In this document: positions 1 to 6,247 of the stretch, piece after piece
Position numbering within the stretch: the stretch's first letter is position 1
Layout: every line of letters starts with the position of its first letter
Assembly: GCA_030620065.1 (NCBI GenBank)
Contig: JAUXFJ010000061.1
Location: 1 to 8,170 of the forward strand
DNA from: Anaerolineaceae bacterium
GTDB taxonomy: Bacteria > Chloroflexota > Anaerolineae > Anaerolineales > Anaerolineaceae
Direction: 5' to 3'
Length of the DNA: 8,170 nt
The notes under the pieces: generated by a model
The model's database searches: none
What the model saw: the letters and a program-made list of their open reading frames with translations, nothing else
What the model was told of the DNA's origin: nothing
Made by a program: the position numbers and the translations under genes

Positions 1-932
1 GGACCGCCCGCGTTGGTTATAATGGCAACCCTTCTCCCCCCTGGCAGTTCCAAGCAGCCTAAAGCCCATGAAACGTTGAAAAGTTCCTTGATATCATCAA
101 CTTCAATGATACCTGTTTGCTCAAATGCTGCTTGATAGGCTGCGTATGAACCAGCCAACGAACCGGTATGTGATGAAACCGCTTTAGCTCCTGCATCTGT
201 CCGGCCAGCCTTAAGCAGCACGATTGGCTTCTTTTCCGAGACCTGCCGCACCACTTTCATAAAACGCCTTCCATCCTGAATACTCTCAATATATGCAGCA
301 ATCACTTTCACGTGCGGATCATCACCGAAATACTCAATGACATCCGCCTCAGAAACATCCATCTCATTACCTAAACTGGCAAAGTGTGTAAACCCGATTT
401 GCTTATCAATGATCAAATCAACCACCCCTCCACAGACCGCCCCGGACTGAGACACAAAACCGATCGGACCAACTTCGGGCATGCCTTTAATAAAAGTTGT
501 GTTTAATCCACTGTACAAATCCATCGTACCGACGCAATTCGGCCCGATAATGCGCATGTCATTTTCTTTTGCGACCTTCATGCAAGCTTCTTCCAAAGCC
601 GCGCCCGATTCACCAATCTCGCGAAAACCGCCCGAGATGATGATCACCGCTTTGATGCCGCGTTTAGCACAAGCCTTCAAAGCTTCCAATGTCATGCTCG
701 CCGCCAAAACGATGACTGCAAGGTCTACCGGATCTGGTACATCCCTGATATTTGAATAGCATTTGAGCCCCAGGATTTCTTTAGCTTTAAGATTGATGGG
801 ATAAACTTTCCCTTTAAAATGATACTGGGTTAAGTTCTCTAAAATCCCGTAACTTAGTTTGTTGGCATGTGATGACGCACCGATAACAGCTACGCCTTTG
901 GGTGAGAAAAAAGCAGATAATCCTTTTACCAT
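1..932 (-). CDS. ADP-forming acetate/acyl-CoA ligase, CoA-binding (alpha) part, partial at 3' end
   Basis: This is the N-terminal 310 codons of an acyl-CoA synthetase of the ADP-forming (NDP-forming) family, cytoplasmic enzymes that convert acyl-CoA + ADP + Pi to acid + CoA + ATP and so make ATP in fermenters. The protein opens with a CoA-binding Rossmann fold (VAVIGASS at about residues 14-21), continues with IIGPNCVG (I129-G130-P131-N132-C133) and a succinyl-CoA-ligase-like domain (GFVSQSGAVCGG at about 150-165), and has SHTGSLAG, whose H255 sits where this family's transiently phosphorylated histidine lies. The last visible residues, VAIITNAGG, begin the next conserved block, so the gene continues past base 1. 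It could be a separate alpha subunit or a roughly 700-aa alpha-beta fusion; the window cannot tell. The ATG at 932 follows an AGGAG. The acyl substrate cannot be assigned. It is divergent from the repair cluster and has no obvious functional link to it. Confidence 0.93.
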   Translation of the reverse strand, partial: MVKGLSAFFSPKGVAVIGASSHANKLSYGILENLTQYHFKGKVYPINLKAKEILGLKCYSNIRDVPDPVDLAVIVLAASMTLEALKACAKRGIKAVIIISGGFREIGESGAALEEACMKVAKENDMRIIGPNCVGTMDLYSGLNTTFIKGMPEVGPIGFVSQSGAVCGGVVDLIIDKQIGFTHFASLGNEMDVSEADVIEYFGDDPHVKVIAAYIESIQDGRRFMKVVRQVSEKKPIVLLKAGRTDAGAKAVSSHTGSLAGSYAAYQAAFEQTGIIEVDDIKELFNVSWALGCLELPGGRRVAIITNAGG

Positions 933-943
933 CCTGTTGTTCA

Positions 944-948
944 CTCCT
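944..948 (-). promoter_or_regulatory. Ribosome binding site of the acyl-CoA ligase gene
   Basis: On the minus strand AGGAG lies 11 nt before the ATG at 932. The spacing is slightly long, but it is the only purine-rich core nearby. It argues for this ATG over the in-frame GTG at 944, which would overlap the site. Confidence 0.6.
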
Positions 949-978
949 GATCAATGAAGTAAGTTAATTTGTCAAATT

Positions 979-984
979 ATTATA
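979..984 (-). promoter_or_regulatory. Predicted -10 box for the acyl-CoA ligase gene
   Basis: Minus-strand TATAAT is a perfect sigma-70 -10 hexamer. It predicts a transcript start near 972 and a 5' leader of about 40 nt that includes the AGGAG. No convincing -35 hexamer is seen at 15-18 bp spacing; the sequence there is T-rich (CTATTT). The call rests on the perfect -10 box and its mirror copy at 1040-1045. Confidence 0.5.
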
Positions 985-1039
985 CCTTGCTGTTATATCC
1001 AAAATAGTGTTAATCCCCAGCCGCAGAACGGTTATCGTA

Positions 1040-1045
1040 TATAAT
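1040..1045 (+). promoter_or_regulatory. Predicted -10 box for the repair operon, possibly giving a leaderless mRNA
   Basis: A perfect TATAAT ends 6 nt before the ATG at 1052. Transcription normally begins 6-7 nt after a -10 box, so the mRNA would begin at or next to the start codon. No Shine-Dalgarno-like sequence precedes either the ATG at 1052 or the in-frame GTG at 1007, which agrees with a leaderless start. No good -35 box is present around 1015-1024. An alternative promoter is TTGTCA (969-974) with TGTTATATC (991-999), but its spacing is about 19 bp and its -10 match is poor. Confidence 0.45.
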
Positions 1046-1051
1046 AATTTT

Positions 1052-3169
1052 ATGCAGCTCACCAAAGAACAGAATGCTCTGATCAGCAGTGCACCCAAAG
1101 GAAAAACTTTTTTGTGCGGTCCTTCCGGGACAGGTAAGACCACCATAGGCGTTCAAAGGATGCTGGCGCTGCTTAATATGGGCATCCCTGCATCTTCAAT
1201 ATTGGTTTTAACACCCCAAAGGACATTAGCCGGCCCCTATCAACATGCGCTGGAAACCAAACCAGCATACAGCGGCAGTTCTGTCACTTTACTTACCCTT
1301 GGGGGGCTTGCCCGTCGAATGGTAGGGCTGTACTGGCCTATCATCAATGACCTCGCTGGGTTTAAACACCCAAACACATCCCCTTCTTTCTTAACTTTGG
1401 AAAGTTCGCAGTATTTCATGGCACATCTCGTCACACCGCTTTTTGAGAAGGGTTATTTTAACTCCATTGTGCTCGAACGCAATCGCCTTTACAGCCAGAT
1501 CATAGATAACATAAACAAGGCTGCAATCGTTGGATTTCCCCATACAGAAATCGGTGAACGCCTAAAATCAGCTTGGGTCGGTGATTTAAGTCAATTGAAT
1601 GTCTATGATAACGTCCAGGATTGTGTCAATCTTTTCAGAAGCTTTTGTTTGGAAAACAATTTACTGGATTACTCACTGCAAATTGAACTATTCCGAAACC
1701 TTATCTGGCCGTCGGAGATATTCCGGTATAAGCTCTTCAGCACCTGCAAACATGTTATTTATGATAATTTGGAAGAAGACCCGCCTTTTGCATATGATAT
1801 TCTACAGGAATGGCTTCCCAATCTCGATTCCGCCCTGTTGATATTTGACGAGGGAGGCGGCTTTCGCCGCTTCCTGGGGGCTGATCCAAACACTGCATCT
1901 GATCTAAGAGAGCATTGCGATAAAATCCACACTTTCTCGGAGTCATTTACTTCATCCAAGGACTTACAAGCCCTAAATAGCACCATAAAACACCTGCAGA
2001 ACAGGGATTTAGATAGAGCCAGACAGAAGAGCTTAAGCTTGGAAACATTGCAAGAGATCTTGGTTGTGCCGGGTGATGAACTCCGTTTCTATCCCCAAAT
2101 GCTGGATTGGGTCGTTTCAGAAGTGAAGAACCTTATAGATTCTGGCACCCCGCCCGGCGAAATTGTTATTCTGGCGCCCTTCATATCAGATATGCTACGC
2201 TTTTCACTTAATCATCGCCTGGAAAAGATTGGCATTCCAACCCGTTCGCATCGCCCATCGCGTGCACTGAGAGACGAACCTGCCGCGCAGTGTCTATTGA
2301 CTCTGACCACCCTTGCCTATCCGCAATGGCAAATGCTTCCAAGTAAATTCACGCTTGCCTATGCCATGATGCAGGCTATTGATGGTCTGGATTTGGTTCG
2401 TGCACAGCTCCTGGTTGAGCAAGCTTATCAAAAAGACGATCCCGCGAATCTGCTCAAAGCCTTTGATGACTTTCCATCTTTGTTACGAGAAAGGATAACC
2501 TACCAGATCGGTGCAAAGTACGAACACCTTCGCCTATGGTTCAACCAAACTGACAAAGAAGAAGCTCTGGATATTTTCCTCAGCCGCTTGTTTGGTGAAG
2601 TTCTCAGTCAATCCGGTTTTCGCTTTCATCGAGATTTGGATTCAGGCCGCATTACAGCAAATCTAATTGAGTCTGTGCGCAAGTTCCGCTGGGCAATGGC
2701 TGAAACAAGGCAAGATTCCAACTTTACGCTCGGCAAAGAGTACCTCCAAATGCTCGCCGATGGTGTCATTGCTGCTCAATACTTACAATCCTGGAAGCAA
2801 AGTGACCAGGAAGCTGTATTCATCGCCCCAGCCTATACATTCCTGATGAATAATCAAGCCGTTGACTATCAATTCTGGCTTAATACCAGCAGCTCAGGCT
2901 GGTATGTACGCCTTGAACAACCTCTCACCCATCCTTATGTCCTCAGCCGGGAATGGACACAAGGGCAAAAATGGACCGCGGAACATGAATTAGCAGTCAG
3001 TCAGGAAGGCTTAAAGCGTTTGATCACTGGCTTGATAGCCCGCTGCCGAAAGCGTGTTTACCTGGGGATTAGCGGTCTCAATGAAAACGGCTCTGATGAG
3101 CGCGGATTAATGATGCGGTTGATCCAAACTGTATTCCAACAAAGCTTAAGGGGGGCTGATGGAGGCTAA
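1052..3169 (+). CDS. Degenerate UvrD/AddB-like helicase-fold protein, candidate AddB-like subunit lacking a nuclease domain
   Basis: This 705-aa protein has a superfamily 1 (UvrD/AddB) layout. It shows a Q-motif-like TKEQ (residues 4-7) and an intact Walker A, GPSGTGKT (23-30). The motif II position reads YDNLEEDPP (D238, E241-E242) instead of DExQD. The motif III position reads FDEGGGFRRFLGADP (266-279), keeping the FRGAD-like end but lacking the sensor Gln. A domain-2-like stretch ends in HRPSRALRDEP (400-410), and a motif-VI-like LIARCRKRVYL (661-671) lies near the end. A clear motif V (TxHxxKGLE) is absent, as is the C-terminal Fe-S nuclease domain of true AddB (about 1100-1200 aa). The nuclease function appears to be supplied by the third gene. 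ATP binding is likely; unwinding is doubtful. By analogy with AddB or RecC it may be a DNA-scanning or scaffold partner of the next helicase. An in-frame GTG at 1007 would add 15 residues encoded across the predicted promoter, so the ATG at 1052, which starts directly at the Q-motif region, is preferred. Confidence 0.8.
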   Translation: MQLTKEQNALISSAPKGKTFLCGPSGTGKTTIGVQRMLALLNMGIPASSILVLTPQRTLAGPYQHALETKPAYSGSSVTLLTLGGLARRMVGLYWPIINDLAGFKHPNTSPSFLTLESSQYFMAHLVTPLFEKGYFNSIVLERNRLYSQIIDNINKAAIVGFPHTEIGERLKSAWVGDLSQLNVYDNVQDCVNLFRSFCLENNLLDYSLQIELFRNLIWPSEIFRYKLFSTCKHVIYDNLEEDPPFAYDILQEWLPNLDSALLIFDEGGGFRRFLGADPNTASDLREHCDKIHTFSESFTSSKDLQALNSTIKHLQNRDLDRARQKSLSLETLQEILVVPGDELRFYPQMLDWVVSEVKNLIDSGTPPGEIVILAPFISDMLRFSLNHRLEKIGIPTRSHRPSRALRDEPAAQCLLTLTTLAYPQWQMLPSKFTLAYAMMQAIDGLDLVRAQLLVEQAYQKDDPANLLKAFDDFPSLLRERITYQIGAKYEHLRLWFNQTDKEEALDIFLSRLFGEVLSQSGFRFHRDLDSGRITANLIESVRKFRWAMAETRQDSNFTLGKEYLQMLADGVIAAQYLQSWKQSDQEAVFIAPAYTFLMNNQAVDYQFWLNTSSSGWYVRLEQPLTHPYVLSREWTQGQKWTAEHELAVSQEGLKRLITGLIARCRKRVYLGISGLNENGSDERGLMMRLIQTVFQQSLRGADGG
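3148..3155 (+). promoter_or_regulatory. Ribosome binding site inside the AddB-like gene for the UvrD-like helicase
   Basis: AAGGGGGG lies just before the ATG at 3159, within the last codons of the upstream gene. It is the strongest Shine-Dalgarno-like sequence in the cluster, so the helicase may be translated independently as well as by coupling. Confidence 0.55.
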
Positions 3170-5408
3170 GAAGATCGTTTTACGCCCCAGTCAGGAACGC
3201 ATCATGGCCTATTCATCAGGGAAGATGGGCATTGCTGCGGTTCCGGGCAGCGGAAAAACCTGGACGCTTTCGATGCTTGCTGCAAAGCTCATCCTCTCTG
3301 GTGCACTTGGGATGGATCAGGAAGTATTGGTTGTCACATTGGTCAATACAGCAGTCGATAATTTCTCACAGCGCATCAGTGAACGATTAAAAGAAAGCGG
3401 GCTCCTGCCAGGCATAAGCTACCGAGTCAGAACACTGCATGGGCTTGCGCACGATATTGTAAGAGAAAGGCCGGATTTGGCAGGATTGAGCAACGATTTT
3501 AATATTATTGACGAACGCGAAGCAAATAGTATAAAAACAAATGTTGCTGAGACATTTCTGCGTGTACACCCTGAGTATTTCGATCGGTATTTAAAGGACG
3601 ATTTAAGTGATTACCAGCGCGAAAAAATCCATAGAGTAGATCTTCTTAAATTGACCAATGTCATCACCAATAATTTTATCCGCTCTGCCAAAGATAAGCA
3701 GTTATCCCCCCAAGCCCTGAGAAGCACACTCGAAAAATACCGGAGCAGCTTGCCCCTCGTAGAAATGGGCGTTCAGCTCTACGAAGATTATCAGCAGGCA
3801 TTGAATTACCGTGGCGGGGTTGATTTTGATGATCTCATCCGCTTGGCTCTGCAGTGTTTGAGATATGACCCTGAATTGGTCACAAACCTTCAAAACCGCT
3901 GGCCGTACATCCTTGAGGACGAAGCCCAGGACAGCAGCCACCTCCAGCAGGAGATCCTTTCCCTGCTTACAGGAGAAAATGGCAACTGGGTGCGAGTCGG
4001 GGATCCGAATCAGGCAATCTATGAAACCTTTACAACAGCAGACCCCCGTTTATTAAGGGATTTTCTAAACCGGACAGATGTGGTCTCTGAAAATCTGCCC
4101 GAATCAGGCAGGTCAACTCGCAGCATCATTTCTCTGGCTAACTATCTAATTGATTGGACCCACACAGAACACTTTAACGAATCTATTCGTGGTGCACTCT
4201 CCTTACCTCATATCAAATCTACATCAAAGTCAGACCCCCAGCCCAACCCTGATGACTGCCCTGAAGCAATTCATTTCATTGAACAGAAATTAAACCCCGG
4301 GGAAGAAATCAACTTCGTTGTCAACGATGTTCAACAATGGCTCACAGACCATCCAGATGAGACCGTTGCGATCCTTGTCCCCAGAAACACCCGTGGTTTT
4401 GAAGTCGTCGACATGCTGAAGCAAAAAGGGATTGAAGTCATTGATAACCTTTTGAACAGCGCAACATCCACCCGCCTTTCCGCTGGTGCAATTGCTAATA
4501 TCCTGCGCTATCTATCTGATCCACAATCCGCAGCCAAGCTTGCTACAGCGTTCAGGGTTTGGCGGCGCGCAGACCGCTCAGATGCAGAAGCAAAACCTGT
4601 CGCGGAAAAAGCAAGTAAACTCATCAAGAAATGTCACCGTGTAGAGGATTATTTATGGCCTTCCGAAGGCACCAATTGGCTTTCATCGCTGGATATTGAA
4701 GCTGAAAACCCTCTAATTTACAAATACCTTGTTGATTTTCGTGAAGTGATCCAACGCTGGCAAAAAGGCATCTCCCTCCCCATAGACCAGCTGATCCTAA
4801 CCATAGCGCAGGATCTATTCTTGGACCCAACCGAACTGGCCATGGCACATAAATTGGCAGTAACTCTGCGTCAGATGCAAAATAGCCATCCTGATTGGCA
4901 GCTGCCGGAGCTTGGCGAGGAATTAAAGATCATTGCGAAAAATGAACGCCGCTTCCTTGGCTTCAGTGAAGATGAGACAGGATTCAACCCTGACAAGTAT
5001 CAAGGCAAGGTTGTTGTAGCAACAATGCACAAGGCAAAAGGGCTTGAATGGGATAAAGTCTATCTCATGGCAGTCAATAACTACAACTTCCCTTCAGGAA
5101 ATGAATATGACGATTATTATTCAGAAAAATGGTTCATCAAAAATGAACTCAACATGGAAACCGAAGCTCTCGCCCAGCTTAACATATTAGTTTCTCCTGA
5201 CTCCCATGATATTTATAAGGAAGGTGATGCGTCACTTAAAGCCAGGCTTGAATATATTCGCGAACGTCTCAGACTTCTCTATGTTGGCATCACACGTGCG
5301 CGCAAAGCACTCACCATCACTTGGAACACCGGTCGGCGTGGCGACTCGGTTGAGGCAATCCCATTAGTTGCACTGCGAACCTTTTGGAAAGGTCTTGGTG
5401 ACAAATGA
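3159..5408 (+). CDS. UvrD/AddA-like superfamily 1 DNA helicase without nuclease domain
   Basis: This 749-aa ATP-dependent 3'-5' DNA helicase of the UvrD/PcrA/AddA group has every catalytic motif: Q motif around Q12 (LRPSQERIM), Walker A VPGSGKT (28-34), motif Ia near 57-70, motif Ib RTLHGLAH (91-98), motif II DEAQD (254-258), motif III GDPNQAIY (281-288, Q285), a motif IV equivalent at GRSTRS (317-322), motif V TMHKAKGLEW (622-631) and motif VI LLYVGITRAR (706-715). Only about 34 residues follow motif VI, so the C-terminal RecB-type nuclease domain of AddA or RecB is missing. Its length is close to UvrD/PcrA, but its placement between an AddB-like gene and a separate Fe-S nuclease suggests it is the motor of a split AddAB-like complex. 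Its start overlaps the previous gene by 11 bp and its end overlaps the next by 4 bp (ATGA), which implies translational coupling. A stand-alone UvrD-type role cannot be excluded. Confidence 0.93.
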   Translation: MEAKKIVLRPSQERIMAYSSGKMGIAAVPGSGKTWTLSMLAAKLILSGALGMDQEVLVVTLVNTAVDNFSQRISERLKESGLLPGISYRVRTLHGLAHDIVRERPDLAGLSNDFNIIDEREANSIKTNVAETFLRVHPEYFDRYLKDDLSDYQREKIHRVDLLKLTNVITNNFIRSAKDKQLSPQALRSTLEKYRSSLPLVEMGVQLYEDYQQALNYRGGVDFDDLIRLALQCLRYDPELVTNLQNRWPYILEDEAQDSSHLQQEILSLLTGENGNWVRVGDPNQAIYETFTTADPRLLRDFLNRTDVVSENLPESGRSTRSIISLANYLIDWTHTEHFNESIRGALSLPHIKSTSKSDPQPNPDDCPEAIHFIEQKLNPGEEINFVVNDVQQWLTDHPDETVAILVPRNTRGFEVVDMLKQKGIEVIDNLLNSATSTRLSAGAIANILRYLSDPQSAAKLATAFRVWRRADRSDAEAKPVAEKASKLIKKCHRVEDYLWPSEGTNWLSSLDIEAENPLIYKYLVDFREVIQRWQKGISLPIDQLILTIAQDLFLDPTELAMAHKLAVTLRQMQNSHPDWQLPELGEELKIIAKNERRFLGFSEDETGFNPDKYQGKVVVATMHKAKGLEWDKVYLMAVNNYNFPSGNEYDDYYSEKWFIKNELNMETEALAQLNILVSPDSHDIYKEGDASLKARLEYIRERLRLLYVGITRARKALTITWNTGRRGDSVEAIPLVALRTFWKGLGDK

Positions 5409-6241
5409 AACTGCCAGATAACTTTATATATAGCCAAAGCAGCCTTCAGGATTATGTCAATTGCCCTTACCGTTTCTATTTACGCCATATCCAGGGACTT
5501 CAATGGCCAGCCCTGCAAACAGATGATGCCCTCCTTATGGAAGAGCACATGTTGAGCGGCGCAAGATTTCACAGGCTCATTCAACAATACTTTTTAGGTC
5601 TGCCGCTCGAACGATTACACAACACTGCTGAAGCTGATCCAAACCCTGATCTTCCTGTTTGGTGGCAAAATTTCCATCAAAAGCTTTCTCAAACAATAAG
5701 TGCTACACGCTTTCCCGAAGTGAAACTTATCTCATCTATAACTGATACTCGCTTGATGGCTAAGTTTGACCTGGTATCCGTTAGCAGTGATCACTTAACA
5801 ATCTATGATTGGAAAACCTCACAAAAACCCGCTACCAAAACCCAGCTTAAAGCCCGCCTGCAAAGTCGCGTCTATCCATATCTGCTTGCTAAGGAATATG
5901 CAGCCTTGACAAAAGCAAACACCTATAAGCCGGAAGATATCAGCATGATCTATTGGCAAGCTAATTTCCCGGATGATCCCCAGGTAATAGAATACTCGCA
6001 ATCAGCTTTCGATGCGGATGAACTCTATCTAACCCATCTGATCAAAGAGATAAATTCAAAATCTGAGCAGAACTTCATCAAAACAGGCAACCTTAAGCAC
6101 TGTAAATTCTGTAACTATCGATCGCTATGCGAAAAAGGCGTCCAAGCAGGTAGCTTTTCAGAACTTGAGCCTGGCTTCGAAGACTCTGACCTGCTTGAAT
6201 TTAGTATCGATATTGATCAGATAGACGAGATAAGATTTTAA
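5405..6241 (+). CDS. PD-(D/E)XK nuclease with 4Fe-4S cysteines (RecB/AddB/Cas4-type)
   Basis: This 278-aa protein is a stand-alone nuclease domain of the RecB/AddB/Cas4 group. The ordered motifs are GARFH (GxxxH, G52-H56), KFD (D122), YDWKTS (D135, K137) and QSRVY (QxxxY, Q153-Y157); these form the usual metal-dependent active site. One N-terminal cysteine (C20, in VNCPYRF) and a C-terminal group C233-x2-C236-x5-C242 match the four-cysteine iron-sulphur pattern of AddB and Cas4 that pins the two ends of the domain together. The final 30 or so residues are acidic and end in IDEIRF. The gene shares ATGA with the helicase and precedes recJ by 6 bp. The family cleaves DNA strands; here it probably cuts strands unwound by the upstream helicase. 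Cas4 is an alternative by fold alone, but no cas genes or CRISPR array are nearby. Confidence 0.92.
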   Translation: MKLPDNFIYSQSSLQDYVNCPYRFYLRHIQGLQWPALQTDDALLMEEHMLSGARFHRLIQQYFLGLPLERLHNTAEADPNPDLPVWWQNFHQKLSQTISATRFPEVKLISSITDTRLMAKFDLVSVSSDHLTIYDWKTSQKPATKTQLKARLQSRVYPYLLAKEYAALTKANTYKPEDISMIYWQANFPDDPQVIEYSQSAFDADELYLTHLIKEINSKSEQNFIKTGNLKHCKFCNYRSLCEKGVQAGSFSELEPGFEDSDLLEFSIDIDQIDEIRF

Positions 6242-6247
6242 CTCGAT

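Larger units (their letters stand above)
974..1050. repeat. Perfect 11-bp inverted repeat carrying divergent -10 boxes
   Basis: The left arm (974-984) reads AAATTATTATA and the right arm (1040-1050) reads TATAATAATTT. They are exact reverse complements separated by 55 bp. Each arm contains TATAAT on the strand leading away from the centre, so each arm could serve one of the two divergent genes. The gap is too long for a simple RNA hairpin, and part of the match is expected simply because both arms hold the same A+T-rich -10 consensus. It may be two equivalent promoters or a pair of half-sites for a regulator. Confidence 0.55.

Noticed and set aside
481..759. Plus-strand open frame of 92 codons
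   Set aside because: It lies antisense inside the well-supported acyl-CoA ligase gene and its translation shows no recognisable domain.
964..1146. Minus-strand open frame of 60 codons across the intergenic region
   Set aside because: It spans the divergent promoters and overlaps the Walker A codons of the AddB-like gene. It has no ribosome site, and its end lies in the leader of the ligase gene.
5405..6241. Cas4 and a CRISPR adaptation module
   Set aside because: The nuclease shares the Cas4 fold and Fe-S pattern, but there is no cas1, cas2 or repeat array, and it is coupled to helicase genes and recJ.
1052..6241. Anti-phage defence system (UvrD helicase plus nuclease)
   Set aside because: Some defence systems pair such domains, but tight linkage to recJ and the absence of mobile, toxin or other defence genes make core DNA repair the simpler reading. 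It remains a minor alternative.
6242..6247. Terminator or promoter between the nuclease gene and recJ
   Set aside because: The gap is only 6 bp, and no hairpin followed by a T tract is visible around it.
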